A stretch of 64,000 nucleotides of DNA from Thermocoleostomius sinensis A174 (GTDB lineage Bacteria > Cyanobacteriota > Cyanobacteriia > Elainellales > Elainellaceae), in assembly GCF_026802175.1 (NCBI RefSeq), contig NZ_CP113797.1, positions 4,007,026 to 4,071,025 of the forward strand, in the 5' to 3' direction. Within the stretch, counting starts at the first letter, position 1. The number at the start of each line of letters is the position of its first letter. Both the position numbers and the translations under genes were made by a program. The notes below the pieces were generated by a model that saw nothing but the letters and a program-made list of their open reading frames with translations, had not been told where the DNA came from and ran no database searches. This document shows positions 1-9,421 of this stretch, in pieces.

Positions 1-683
1 ACTGTAATCTTACTGAGGTCGAGTAGAAAGCGACCGAGATCACTGCCAAAGTTCAGAATTTCCTCTTAAGTAAAAACTGGGAAATCCTATTTTTTCTCCT
101 ACCAATCATCGTATTTCAACGGAGAAATTAAATACAATTCATGTTTGTTATTTAAGCGTATTGCAAGTAGTTTCTCTCAACTAAAACCCACTGTTTAAAT
201 AAGGGTTTTCACCCCCTTGTACAGAGTGTAAAAGTTTGGTTATTTTCATTTTAGAAGTTGTTCCTTCTCAAAAATTTAATGCAAGAGCAATTGTTGATCT
301 TCATTGAAGTTTAGAAGCGGTGAAAGACCATTTTTAAGCGAGACGCTGATGGCAATCTACCTCTCTGAATTTTAACGAGAGGAAACTCAGTCTCTACGCT
401 TCCATTCGGTGCGTAATCTTTAGCGAGGCTCAAATGAACTCGCAGATTCACACTGACTTTTATCGAGGGCAGACGCGAAATCGTTCGTTGATTGCAAGAA
501 TCTTCTAGTTTTCCCTAACAACAGCTAGCCATGAGTTGGGGGACTTTGACAGGCGATTGCTCTGTCTTCAGAGAATCCAATTTTTTTAAGTCAATCAATT
601 TAATACGCTAGTTCTAACAATTATTCATCGGCCCTTATTTTTGTCCTCAATCGTTGATTTCAATACAAAGGGGTAAGTGAATT
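1..683. other. Non-coding leader region
   Basis: This AT-rich stretch before the first gene has no convincing reading frame on either strand. No tRNA-like cloverleaf and no strong hairpin followed by a T-run was seen. It probably holds the promoter of the caspase/WD40 gene and the tail of a gene outside the window. An A/G-rich sequence just before the GTG at 684 (AAAGGGGT) can serve as its ribosome binding site. Confidence 0.5.
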
Positions 684-3600
684 GTGCGGGATGCCTTGGT
701 GGTCGGAATTAATACTTATCAATCTCTGCCGAACTTAAAAGCACCAGCTAGAGATGCGGAAGCGATCGCCCAAATGCTGCAATCCCAAGGCGAGTTTCGG
801 GTGCATCGTGTGCCAGAAGTTATTCAAGCTGGCAAAACAGCGGTAGGTCAAAAAACGCAGGTGACACTGCGCGAATTAGAAACTGCCCTGATCAATTTGT
901 TCAAACCAAAAGGCAATCACTGTCCACAGACGGCATTGTTTTACTTTTCGGGCCATGGGCTTCAGCGAGAAGCAGGTATCCAAGAAGGCTATCTAGCTTT
1001 GAGTGATTCTCACCCCGATAAGGGGTTCTATGGATTATCGCTATTTTGGCTGCGGCGGTTACTACAAGAAAGCCCTGTTCGACAACGCATTATTATGTTG
1101 GATTGTTGCCACAGCGGTGAATTGCTGAACTTTTTAGAAGCTGATCCGGGGGCACAGTCGGGCATCGATCGCCTGTTCATGGCAGCTTCTAGGGAGTACG
1201 AAACCGCATTTGAATCATTAGACAGTCCCTACAGTGTTTTCACGCAAGCCATTCTCACTGGCTTGGAACCGCGCCGGGTTGAATCGGGAATTGTCACCAA
1301 TCACTCTTTGACTGACTATGTGAATCATGCCCTCAAGGGTGAAATTCAACAGCCATTATTTGAAAGTTCAGGAAGTGAGATTGTCTTGACTCGGCAGACG
1401 GGTTTACCTACAGCTACCCCAACCGTCATTAAATCTACAGACATTTGCCCTTATCGAGGCTTGGAATCGTTTGATGAAGCACATGCTGATTTTTTCTTTG
1501 GACGAGAAGATCTAACCGAAACCCTCATCACCAAACTCAAAGCCGATCGCTTTGTAGCCGTTGTTGGGGCATCAGGCATCGGTAAGTCTTCATTGGTGCG
1601 AGCCGGCATGCTAACGCGGCTGCGACGAGAGAAAACCGCGACAGGAGACGATCGTTGGCGCATCAAGTTCATCACTCCAACTCGACATCCGCTCAAAGGT
1701 TTGGCCGCCACCTTCATCGATGCCGCAGCTTCAGATTTAGAACGGGCTGAACAACTGCGCCGAGCCGAGGAATTCTTACAAGACGGTGGTAATGGGCTAG
1801 CGCAACTGGTACGGGCCAGTCTACCAATTCACTCTACGTCGTCTGAATTGAATGTACGAGAACGATCGCGCTTATTGCTGGTTGTTGACCAATTTGAAGA
1901 GGTGTTTACCCTATCTCAAGGCTCGGAGGCAGAACAGGAACGCCAACAATTTTTTAATTGCTTGCTAGGAGCGGCTGAGCTTGCCAAAGATTGCCTCAGC
2001 TTGGTGATTGTGCTGCGCACGGATTTTTTACCCAAATGTTTGCTCTATGAAGGATTAGCCAGCCAAATTGAACACCACCAACTCATGGTAATGCCGCTGA
2101 AATATGAGCAGATTAAAGCAACGATCGTACGTCCGGCTCAAAAGGCAGGACTGGTGTGTGAGCCAAACTTGGTATATACCATGCTGCTCGATATTTCGGG
2201 TGCACCCGGAGAACTGCCACTGTTGCAGTACACGCTATTGGAACTATGGCAACGCCGACGAGTTAATTCAACAGGCTCGATCGCTCGATTGACCTTAGAA
2301 GCGTATCAAGAACTAGGAGGCGTGCGCGGCACCCTACAAAAACGAGCCACTGATGTGTTTTACAGCTTAACAGAACCTGAACAAGCCATTGCCAAGCGCA
2401 TCTTTCTGGCTTTAACTCAACTGGGAGATGGAACCGAAGACACACGCCGCCGAGTCGCAAAATCAGAACTCATCAGTCCAGCTTATCCGACTGAGTTAGT
2501 TGATCGAGTGTTGGAAAAGTTAGTGAAGGCTAAACTGATTGTCACTAATCAAGATGTAGATGTTGTTCACGAAGCGTTAATTCGTAATTGGTCACTCTTA
2601 CGGACTTGGTTAACAGAACATCGAGAAACATTACGACGATCGCGCAGGGTTGAACAATCGGCCCAAGAATGGGATAGAGCCGGACAGCCACCCGCTGGCG
2701 ATTATTTGCTTTCGGGGTTACGGTTGGAAGACGCCGAAGACCTATTAAAAAACTGTGAAAATGAACTGTCTACGCTGGCGCAAAAGTTTATTACCGTCAG
2801 CCGAGAAGAATCTCGACAGGCCAGACGAGAATCTTGGCAACTACAAATTGCGGTTCCTTCTGTGTTACTAGCCGCCCTAACAATTGTATTTAGCCAGTAT
2901 TACAAGTCTGTGGAATCACAAGCTGAACGAGTACAACAGTTGCAAACGGCGACTTCACGCGAACGAGCCGCGATCGCTCAGTCCATTCTGCAAGAAACCA
3001 ATAGCGATCCAATGTCTGCGTTGCTAGTGAGCCGCTTAGCGGCTGAACAAGGGAGAGGTAATGTAGAAGCGCAGTCCAGTTTGCGCGCCGCCTTGCAAGC
3101 CCTGCGATTACAACTAGAACTATCCGGACACACCGGGGGCGTTCATCAGATTACCTTTAGCCCGAATCAGCGCTATCTGGCAACCGCCAGCGCGGATGGC
3201 ACGATTCGCCTTTGGGCTATTCACCCTCAAACAATTTACAACACCAGCCTGGAACCAAGCCGAGTTTTGTTGTGGTCTACTTCTGGACACAGACCTGACT
3301 CTCATGGTTATTCAGACAGAGGAGTAGAACCATGTCAAAACTTAAACTGCACTCAGACGAGCGAGGCAGCGGTAGACGTAGTATCGGTTCGTTTTAGTCC
3401 AGATAGTCGATTGATTGCGGCGATCGCCAAAGATTCAGCAACGGTTAAAATTTGGTCTGTTGAATCTTCGATAGCACCTTCTGTTGAGTCTATTGAGTCG
3501 AACTCTGAGTTAAACTCGGCTAGGTTACAGCTAACGGCCCCGTCTATTGTAACGCAAGCAATCTTTAGCCCAAATGGTCAATGGATTGCGACCGCTCATG

Positions 3601-6047
3601 AAGATCGATCGATTTCTATTTGGCAGGTGTCTACCGGCCAGTTGGTGACTCGGATTCCTAATGCCCATATCACTCAAACCCAAACAGCCATTCAGTTCAC
3701 TACGGATGGACGCTATCTGCTCTCGTCTAGTTCCGATCGCACGCTCCAGCTTTGGCAATTATTGCCCCAAGCGAACCATAAACTAACGGTAGAAAAAGCC
3801 GCAACGTTGACCCATCCCACAACCATCAATCATGCCGTGATTAGTCCTTCTGGTCAGTGGGTGGCAATCGCTGATATGAAGGGAGAGGCACATCTTTGGA
3901 ACATTGCTACTGGACACCAGGTGAAGACACTAAAACCTCCTGATGCTTCACCAACATCCCAGCTTCCAGTTCCCATTACTCAGCTACAATTTAGCCCTAC
4001 CGAATCTATCTTAGCGATAGCGGACGCTGATTATCGTCTTCAACTTTGGAATTTGAACTCTGGAAAATTGTGGCACACTCTTACACCTGTCCATGGTTCT
4101 GATACCGTAACTAATTCTAGGATTGAAACTGCACTTGAAGCGGCGAATAAACCAGAAATAACTCCTGCACTCCAGGCTCCTAGAGATTTACTGAGCTTTA
4201 ATCCTACTGGAACCATATTGGCGACAGCAAAACCTAATACAGCAAAACCTAGCGATTCTCATAGTGTTTATCTATGGAATACACAAACAGGAGAGAGAAT
4301 CGGTACCTTACCAGGGCACAACAAGCCTGTAGAAGCACTGCAATTTAGCCCAGACGGAACCTACATTGCTACAGCGAGTGCTGATGGTCTAGTGCGGTTG
4401 TGGGCAGCCGAAACAGGCGGAGAATTACCGACCATTCAGTTGCCAGACGCAGCCATTGAATGGGCAACATTTCTGGAAAATGCACCTGCGTCCATACAAC
4501 CCGTTTCTACTACCCCCTTTTCATCGCCAACCGCCCTATTGCCGCCTAAAAATCAGAACTTATTGGATCAGAAAGCGTCTCACAATGATTCAATCCTCGC
4601 ATCTCATTCGGCTATTTTGAGCAATCGTGAAGTTGGTCAATTCAATCAACCACTTTCTCCAGACAAGGTGGTCAAAGCAGAGAAAGCACTAGTGAATTTG
4701 GTTACAGTGTCTGCTTCAGGGCGACTGCAACGGTGGCAAATAGTTGCTGACCCGTTGGTCTTGTCACCACCTGCTCAATTTGCAAATTCGATCGTTGCGA
4801 CAACCACTGCGCCATCACAAGGCTTTGGGCAGCAAGTTCTGGCACTTTTAACTCGCCCCTTTCACGGGTTTGCAATCACTTCTCATCAAACTATTGGTTC
4901 TATACCAGCCAAGATTTCTACGACAGGCGCTCCACCTTCCACTGATCCACGCCAATCGTCCCCACCAATTACTACGGCTTCAATGGCACACTCGATGCAC
5001 ACCGTTACATCTATTCAGATAGCACCTAACGCCCAGCAATCGTTGAGCAGCGTCACGCTAAGTGCTGATGGACGCCTACTAGCCACTGCTACTCCGGAAG
5101 GATGGATTGAAATTTTTCAGATTGAAGCCAATCAGTCCACCACACTACTGCATCGCATTCAGAATCGGCGAATGTTTCCTGACCGTAACTCAAGGCTGGA
5201 CACAGTCACCTTAGAGTCCATCCCAACCCTGCAATTCACTAGCTTCGAGCCTACCTCCGCTCCTTCGTTGCCAGCACCCACGCGATCGCTTGCCGCCCCA
5301 TCACCATCACTAGAGCCGATTACCCTACGACACCTTTCGTTTAGTTCAGACAATCGATTTTTGTTGGGTCTTGCCGATGATTTTACCGTGCGGTTGTGGG
5401 ACGTGCAGTCGGGGCGATCGCTGCACATTTGGCAGGGGCATCAAGCGACGGTGCAACAAGCGCGGTTTAGTCCAGACGGACAGTGGGTCGCGTCCGCAAG
5501 TTGGGATCAAACTGTGCGAATTTGGCATGTTTCATCAGGAAGGTTACAAAAAACAATTCCCCATCCTGATTCGGTTAGCAGTGTCAGTTTTAGTGCAGAT
5601 AGTCAGCAACTTGTCAGTGCGAGTTGGGATGGTATCGCTCGCGTGTTTGACGTTCGCACTGGAGAACAACAGCTTTCATTGAATGGACATCAACCAGCGC
5701 TGTTGGACGCTGCATTTAGTCCAGATGGAACCCTGATTGCAACGGCGAGTGCGAGTGGCATCGCTCAACTGTGGAGTGCTCAGACAGGCTTAATACAAGC
5801 TGAATTGATGCCTAATCGTTCTGGTGCAGAGGCTGCATCCATTTCACAGGTGTTTTTCAGCCCTGATAGTCAATACCTAGCCACGTTAACCAAAGATGGA
5901 AAAGTGCATCTGTGGGCAGCTACGTGGGAAATGCTGTTGAAACTGGCCCGCGATCGCAGCTTGCGGCAACTCAGCCAAGATGAATGCAATCGGTATCTAA
6001 AATTAACGCCTGAGGAGTGCCCGGCATTGGTGTTGGGAAGTCGTTAG
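684..6047 (+). CDS. Caspase-like peptidase / STAND ATPase / WD40 repeat protein
   Basis: A 1787-residue multidomain protein. Residues 1-240 form a C14 caspase-like domain with the catalytic dyad visible as His91 (FSGHG) and Cys142 (LDCCHSG). Residues 255-700 form an nSTAND1-type NTPase with Walker A GASGIGKS at 295-302 and Walker B LLLVVDQFEE near 397-406. A hydrophobic segment at about 717-735 may cross the membrane. From about 812 to the end there are roughly 14-15 WD40 repeats, enough for two seven-bladed propellers, interrupted by long Ser/Pro/Thr-rich inserts (for example about 1270-1340 and 1390-1450). Such architectures are known as cyanobacterial orthocaspase or STAND sensors; the propellers probably sense a ligand and the ATPase activates the peptidase. 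The GTG start follows AAAGGGGT. The target is unknown and a defence or cell-death role is inference. Confidence 0.9.
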   Translation: MRDALVVGINTYQSLPNLKAPARDAEAIAQMLQSQGEFRVHRVPEVIQAGKTAVGQKTQVTLRELETALINLFKPKGNHCPQTALFYFSGHGLQREAGIQEGYLALSDSHPDKGFYGLSLFWLRRLLQESPVRQRIIMLDCCHSGELLNFLEADPGAQSGIDRLFMAASREYETAFESLDSPYSVFTQAILTGLEPRRVESGIVTNHSLTDYVNHALKGEIQQPLFESSGSEIVLTRQTGLPTATPTVIKSTDICPYRGLESFDEAHADFFFGREDLTETLITKLKADRFVAVVGASGIGKSSLVRAGMLTRLRREKTATGDDRWRIKFITPTRHPLKGLAATFIDAAASDLERAEQLRRAEEFLQDGGNGLAQLVRASLPIHSTSSELNVRERSRLLLVVDQFEEVFTLSQGSEAEQERQQFFNCLLGAAELAKDCLSLVIVLRTDFLPKCLLYEGLASQIEHHQLMVMPLKYEQIKATIVRPAQKAGLVCEPNLVYTMLLDISGAPGELPLLQYTLLELWQRRRVNSTGSIARLTLEAYQELGGVRGTLQKRATDVFYSLTEPEQAIAKRIFLALTQLGDGTEDTRRRVAKSELISPAYPTELVDRVLEKLVKAKLIVTNQDVDVVHEALIRNWSLLRTWLTEHRETLRRSRRVEQSAQEWDRAGQPPAGDYLLSGLRLEDAEDLLKNCENELSTLAQKFITVSREESRQARRESWQLQIAVPSVLLAALTIVFSQYYKSVESQAERVQQLQTATSRERAAIAQSILQETNSDPMSALLVSRLAAEQGRGNVEAQSSLRAALQALRLQLELSGHTGGVHQITFSPNQRYLATASADGTIRLWAIHPQTIYNTSLEPSRVLLWSTSGHRPDSHGYSDRGVEPCQNLNCTQTSEAAVDVVSVRFSPDSRLIAAIAKDSATVKIWSVESSIAPSVESIESNSELNSARLQLTAPSIVTQAIFSPNGQWIATAHEDRSISIWQVSTGQLVTRIPNAHITQTQTAIQFTTDGRYLLSSSSDRTLQLWQLLPQANHKLTVEKAATLTHPTTINHAVISPSGQWVAIADMKGEAHLWNIATGHQVKTLKPPDASPTSQLPVPITQLQFSPTESILAIADADYRLQLWNLNSGKLWHTLTPVHGSDTVTNSRIETALEAANKPEITPALQAPRDLLSFNPTGTILATAKPNTAKPSDSHSVYLWNTQTGERIGTLPGHNKPVEALQFSPDGTYIATASADGLVRLWAAETGGELPTIQLPDAAIEWATFLENAPASIQPVSTTPFSSPTALLPPKNQNLLDQKASHNDSILASHSAILSNREVGQFNQPLSPDKVVKAEKALVNLVTVSASGRLQRWQIVADPLVLSPPAQFANSIVATTTAPSQGFGQQVLALLTRPFHGFAITSHQTIGSIPAKISTTGAPPSTDPRQSSPPITTASMAHSMHTVTSIQIAPNAQQSLSSVTLSADGRLLATATPEGWIEIFQIEANQSTTLLHRIQNRRMFPDRNSRLDTVTLESIPTLQFTSFEPTSAPSLPAPTRSLAAPSPSLEPITLRHLSFSSDNRFLLGLADDFTVRLWDVQSGRSLHIWQGHQATVQQARFSPDGQWVASASWDQTVRIWHVSSGRLQKTIPHPDSVSSVSFSADSQQLVSASWDGIARVFDVRTGEQQLSLNGHQPALLDAAFSPDGTLIATASASGIAQLWSAQTGLIQAELMPNRSGAEAASISQVFFSPDSQYLATLTKDGKVHLWAATWEMLLKLARDRSLRQLSQDECNRYLKLTPEECPALVLGSR

Positions 6048-6154
6048 GAAATGGGACGTAGGAAACATGGATAGGACAATTTTGTGCTCCAAATCCATCC
6101 ATTCCAGGTTCCAGAAACCTAAAGATTATTCCAGCCTATTCATCTGTTGTCAGA

Positions 6155-6796
6155 TCACTCCATACGACCGCCAATATTGCTTTCTCGTCCTGCACTATTT
6201 TCGATTGATTCTAATGCTGCTCGTGATCCAGCAATGATATCCCGCTCTTCGCCGCCCAAAAACAGCCGCCCAAAGCTGCCCACGGCTGACACATGCAGAA
6301 TATTGATTAAGGCAGCTTTTTCGGCTTCGTTGGCTGCCAGCGAGGCATAGGCGGCTGGTTCCACTTCCAGGACGTATAGACTTTGCCCCGCCAAAATCAT
6401 ATTACCTTTACGGGTGCGGTTAATCAGTTGGGTGTGGTGGGCGTCGATATTGCGAATGATTTGACTAGACACGACACGGGGTTTAATGCAATCTGCTGGA
6501 CGAGCATCGATCGCCGCCAAAACGGCTCGCCCGGCTGCCAATGTATCGCTTTGACGACTAGCATGGATTTCCAGCAGACCATACAACCGCTCAATGATCA
6601 ACACCCCTGGACGGACTGCCGCTGCTTTGAGGGCGATGTCCATCAGGCGATTGATTTCAATGCCAGGCGAAATTTCAATCCACAACGAAGAATCTCCTGG
6701 TAAGGGTAAAAATCCCAAGGCTTGCGTTCCCAAATAGGCAGCGTGCTGGGGTTGCAAACTGTCCAGATAAACATAACTACGAAGATCAATTCCCAA
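6155..6796 (-). CDS. ccmP: Carboxysome shell protein CcmP (tandem BMC domain)
   Basis: A 213-residue protein with two bacterial-microcompartment domains in tandem, one in each half. The beginning ([12 protein letters not shown]), the [21 protein letters not shown] stretch and the end of the second domain ([13 protein letters not shown]) are those of CcmP, the shell protein that stacks as double trimers and is thought to gate larger metabolites such as RuBP and 3-PGA across the beta-carboxysome shell. The reading frame opens with TTG, and the conserved N-terminus begins there, so TTG is taken as the start. The gene stands apart from any ccmKLMN cluster, which is common for ccmP. It runs in the same direction as the FAD oxidase upstream, with about 80 bp between them. 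Confidence 0.93.
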   Translation of the reverse strand: MGIDLRSYVYLDSLQPQHAAYLGTQALGFLPLPGDSSLWIEISPGIEINRLMDIALKAAAVRPGVLIIERLYGLLEIHASRQSDTLAAGRAVLAAIDARPADCIKPRVVSSQIIRNIDAHHTQLINRTRKGNMILAGQSLYVLEVEPAAYASLAANEAEKAALINILHVSAVGSFGRLFLGGEERDIIAGSRAALESIENSAGRESNIGGRME

Positions 6797-6877
6797 GGTG
6801 TGTCAATCAAAGCTCGGCATTCCTTACCATTATCGCCGAGTTGTTACAGAAATTCATAGAAATCCAAATTAGCAAGG

Positions 6878-8236
6878 CTACTGCTGTTGTTCCCAAGCTC
6901 GAATTTTGCCAGGGTTTAGCAAGCCATAGGGATCGACCATTGCTTTAAACTGCATCTGTGCTGGGTCCATCACTTTGCGTCCGCCATCTTCAATGATGTA
7001 GGTATGGGGGTTAGCAATGAAGGCCCCGTTGTCTTCGTGATAGTGAATGATTTCGTAAAGGCGATCGGCTGTAGTGTAGCGCACAAGTTGCAGGGCAGCC
7101 GGTAGCACGACCCCGTTAACCCGAATGAACTCCAGATGCATCATCACTTCATCGCCAAAGTGGTGATACATGTGCTCTACCAGCTTCAGATCTTTGTCGG
7201 CAGGAAATAGGGTTTGTAGATAAGTCAGGCTTGGATCGACACTGCGGGCGTGAAGGGTGGTGTGATTCCAGGTAAACTCGCCAATGGCTACACCTTTGCC
7301 GGACTCCTGCGCCGATTTTTGATAGCAAATTGTGCCACCAAATTCCTTCAGCAGTTCTCCAAATGGTTCGAGACAAGGTTCAGCTACCATCAGTAGAGCG
7401 CAGTGACTACCCACTGGAATCATGGTGCGCAGGGCCGCAAAATAATCAGAAATGGGGGCAGCGCAGATGCAGATGAGTTTCTTGACAATGCCATCGGCAT
7501 CCCCTAACGCTTGCCCAAACCGAGCAGCGGTCATGAAATCGGGAAAGGTGGCAACTAATTCTGTCCAGGGATAGGCTGGGCCCAGTGGGATTTCTAGTTC
7601 TGTGATAATGCCGTTTGTCCCCCAAGCGTGGGCCACTTTGTAAACGTCGTCACCGCGTAGTTCAATGACTTGAGGTTCGTCTTCCATCGTCACAACGCGC
7701 AACGCCAACAGATTTCCACGATCGCGCAATTGTCCATAGGTAATGGAGCCGATGCCACCACTGCCGCCGCCAATAAAGCCGCCGATCGTCGCAGTACGGT
7801 AGGTAGAAGGAGCCATGCGAATTTCCCAACCCATTTCTCGTGTTTGCTTGTCCAAGGCTGCCAACTTTACACCCGCTTCAACCCGTGCCATGCCTGGTTT
7901 TACCCACTTTACCGCTTGCAGCTTAGTTAAATCCAGCACGACCCCGCCCCGCAATGGCACACATTGCCCATAGTTGCCCGTTCCCGCCCCGCGAATCGTG
8001 ACCGGAACACGATGCTGAACACAAACCGCCGCTGCTTTCATTACCTCTGCTTCGTTGGCAGGACGTACAACCAAATCGGCTACTTTATCATCGAGATCTG
8101 CCCGCAGAAGCGGACTATAGCTGTAGTAGTCTTTAGATAGCCTGGCAACCTGAACTGGATCTCGAATAATTTCAATCTCCCCTAACGCAGCCACTAGGGA
8201 GTCCCAATCGATTGATCGTGTTGCAGCAGCAGTCAT
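6878..8236 (-). CDS. FAD-binding oxidase (GlcD/PCMH-type)
   Basis: A 452-residue flavoprotein of the FAD-binding type 4 (PCMH) superfamily. The FAD pyrophosphate-binding region is visible at about 95-115 (IRGAGTGNYGQ, then GGVVLDLTKL), followed by the GGFIGGGSGGIGS glycine-rich stretch near 150-163. The C-terminus ends in the family's usual DPYGLLNPGKI. Members oxidise 2-hydroxyacids, aldonolactones or related alcohols; the substrate here cannot be read. The ATG start is preceded by GGAGG at 7-nt spacing. It is followed on the same strand by ccmP and could be cotranscribed, but a functional link to carboxysomes is not shown. The family assignment is firm and the substrate open. Confidence 0.85.
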   Translation of the reverse strand: MTAAATRSIDWDSLVAALGEIEIIRDPVQVARLSKDYYSYSPLLRADLDDKVADLVVRPANEAEVMKAAAVCVQHRVPVTIRGAGTGNYGQCVPLRGGVVLDLTKLQAVKWVKPGMARVEAGVKLAALDKQTREMGWEIRMAPSTYRTATIGGFIGGGSGGIGSITYGQLRDRGNLLALRVVTMEDEPQVIELRGDDVYKVAHAWGTNGIITELEIPLGPAYPWTELVATFPDFMTAARFGQALGDADGIVKKLICICAAPISDYFAALRTMIPVGSHCALLMVAEPCLEPFGELLKEFGGTICYQKSAQESGKGVAIGEFTWNHTTLHARSVDPSLTYLQTLFPADKDLKLVEHMYHHFGDEVMMHLEFIRVNGVVLPAALQLVRYTTADRLYEIIHYHEDNGAFIANPHTYIIEDGGRKVMDPAQMQFKAMVDPYGLLNPGKIRAWEQQQ

Positions 8237-8469
8237 TCAACAGCCTCCATCCGTAAACCAGATTAAGTGTCCCCATGATCGCCCGTTATGACCAAGTCGT
8301 AAAGGGATTGCTTGCACAGTTGGCGAAGAGAGGGAATCTGAACCTTCTGGCGATACTTTTTGCCGATGTCTACTCTACTGAAAGACTAATTGAAAAACTG
8401 GTACACACACTACGATCGCAATCGATTGGGGCAAATTGCGCCATCAATAACTTGAAGATGACAAGCTTA

Positions 8470-8497
8470 TACAACCTCTCTATTACAACCTCTCTAT
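8470..8497 (+). repeat. Tandem 14-nt direct repeat
   Basis: The sequence TACAACCTCTCTAT occurs twice back to back without mismatch. It lies in the 354-nt gap between the FAD oxidase start and the CTDH stop and leads directly into a copy of the dispersed palindromic repeat. Confidence 0.75.
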
Positions 8498-8570
8498 CTA
8501 GTTGCACCCTATCCTGCTCCCTCCTAACTTCTCTTTCTAGGGAGGGCAGACGGTGGGGTGAGGATGATGC
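8484..8570 (+). repeat. Dispersed palindromic repeat, copy A
   Basis: Contains CTCTATCTAGTTGCACC, then a C-rich arm (CTCCCTCCTAAC), then a G-rich arm (AGGGAGGGCAGACGGTGGGGTGA). The order and wording match the copy at 29597-29690 and, less well, the inverted copy at 19799-19870. The two arms can pair into a long imperfect hairpin. No transposase is present, so this is a MITE-like or REP-like element. The rest of the 8237-8590 gap shows no gene. Confidence 0.55.
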
Positions 8571-8590
8571 AGTAAGATGAAAAATGGATA

Positions 8591-9181
8591 TTAGGATTTT
8601 AATTTCAGCAGTTCCTCTAACGACGCCAGTAGTTTTACTTTCACCAACAGAATTTCTGCTGCTGAGTTTAAGACAAACTTCCAACCGATATTGATGCTAA
8701 ACAGTGGCGTTTGCACCCTGCCTCCAACCTGATATTCTTCCGTGCCGTCTTCCTGGGCTTCACGACGATAGCGATTAGGAAAAAGCTGTAACCCTTTGGC
8801 TTCGGTTTCTAAATACTGGACGATTGCCTTCTGTCCAACCACTGGAGAATCAAAGGGTGGATCGAGGACACCCTCTTCGGCAAAAAGAGCCGCCGTTGCC
8901 TGAAAATCTCCAGTGTTGAGCAAATCAAAATAGCGAGAAACGATCGCTTTACTAGTAGAGGAATCTGAAGTGGTAAACTCAATGAAGCCTTCAGCCATAT
9001 CGCTAGGATAATTACTAGCATCATTACTCGACTGACTTTCTACATCGTCAATGGAACTACTTTCCTGATGCATTGATTCAACGCTTGACTCAGAGACCTG
9101 CTCCTCGAATAATTCAAGTGCAGGTTCGCTCAGGTCTGCTGACGAATTTGACTGTGAACCTTTAAACTGCTTCATTACCAA
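8591..9181 (-). CDS. OCP C-terminal domain homolog (CTDH), NTF2 fold
   Basis: A 196-residue protein whose residues 78-196 form an NTF2-like domain clearly related to the C-terminal domain of orange carotenoid protein (SRYFDLLNTGD, PPFDSPVVGQ, VQTPLFSINIGWKF, LLASLEELL). The two residues that hydrogen-bond the carotenoid keto group in OCP are kept as Tyr84 and Trp167. CTDHs bind ketocarotenoids as homodimers, deliver them to helical carotenoid proteins and can quench singlet oxygen. No cysteine is present in the whole protein, so a disulfide switch proposed for some CTDHs is impossible here. Residues 1-75 are an unusual Ser/Glu/Asp-rich extension absent from OCP and probably disordered. It is divergent from the HCP gene at 9422. 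Start may be ATG 9181 or ATG 9175. Confidence 0.88.
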   Translation of the reverse strand: MVMKQFKGSQSNSSADLSEPALELFEEQVSESSVESMHQESSSIDDVESQSSNDASNYPSDMAEGFIEFTTSDSSTSKAIVSRYFDLLNTGDFQATAALFAEEGVLDPPFDSPVVGQKAIVQYLETEAKGLQLFPNRYRREAQEDGTEEYQVGGRVQTPLFSINIGWKFVLNSAAEILLVKVKLLASLEELLKLKS

Positions 9182-9186
9182 TATTT

Positions 9187-9211
9187 AAATTAATCAAGTA
9201 AATTAATCAAG
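9187..9211. repeat. Direct repeat just upstream of CTDH
   Basis: AAATTAATCAAG occurs twice at 13-nt spacing (9187-9198 and 9200-9211), followed by a degenerate third piece (CCATCAAG). It lies immediately 5' of the CTDH start codon, in the 240-bp region shared with the divergent HCP gene, so it may be a regulatory site or a leader element. The function is a guess. Confidence 0.5.
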
Positions 9212-9421
9212 AAACCCATCAAGAAATCGCCCAGAATAAAACTTCAGTCTCTGCCTTCTACAACATTGCTTACGATTGAGAAGGTATTCGCGATCGTATT
9301 ATCAATTACGACATTAGTTTACAAATCTGCCCGTAGTCAGGTTTTATAGTTCCGTCTTTCGCCAGGTTCTAATTAAACTTACGACTTGCTAAGGTGGCGA
9401 CAGTGAATTGAGGCGATAGGT

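Noticed and set aside
6383-6703. 106-codon plus-strand frame opposite ccmP
   Set aside because: It is the antisense of the well-supported ccmP gene and has no recognisable sequence.
8275-8580. 101-codon plus-strand frame between the FAD oxidase and CTDH
   Set aside because: It covers a tandem repeat and copy A of the palindromic repeat, and its translation (runs of LSITTSLSSCTLS) is repeat-derived. No ribosome binding site or homology is seen.
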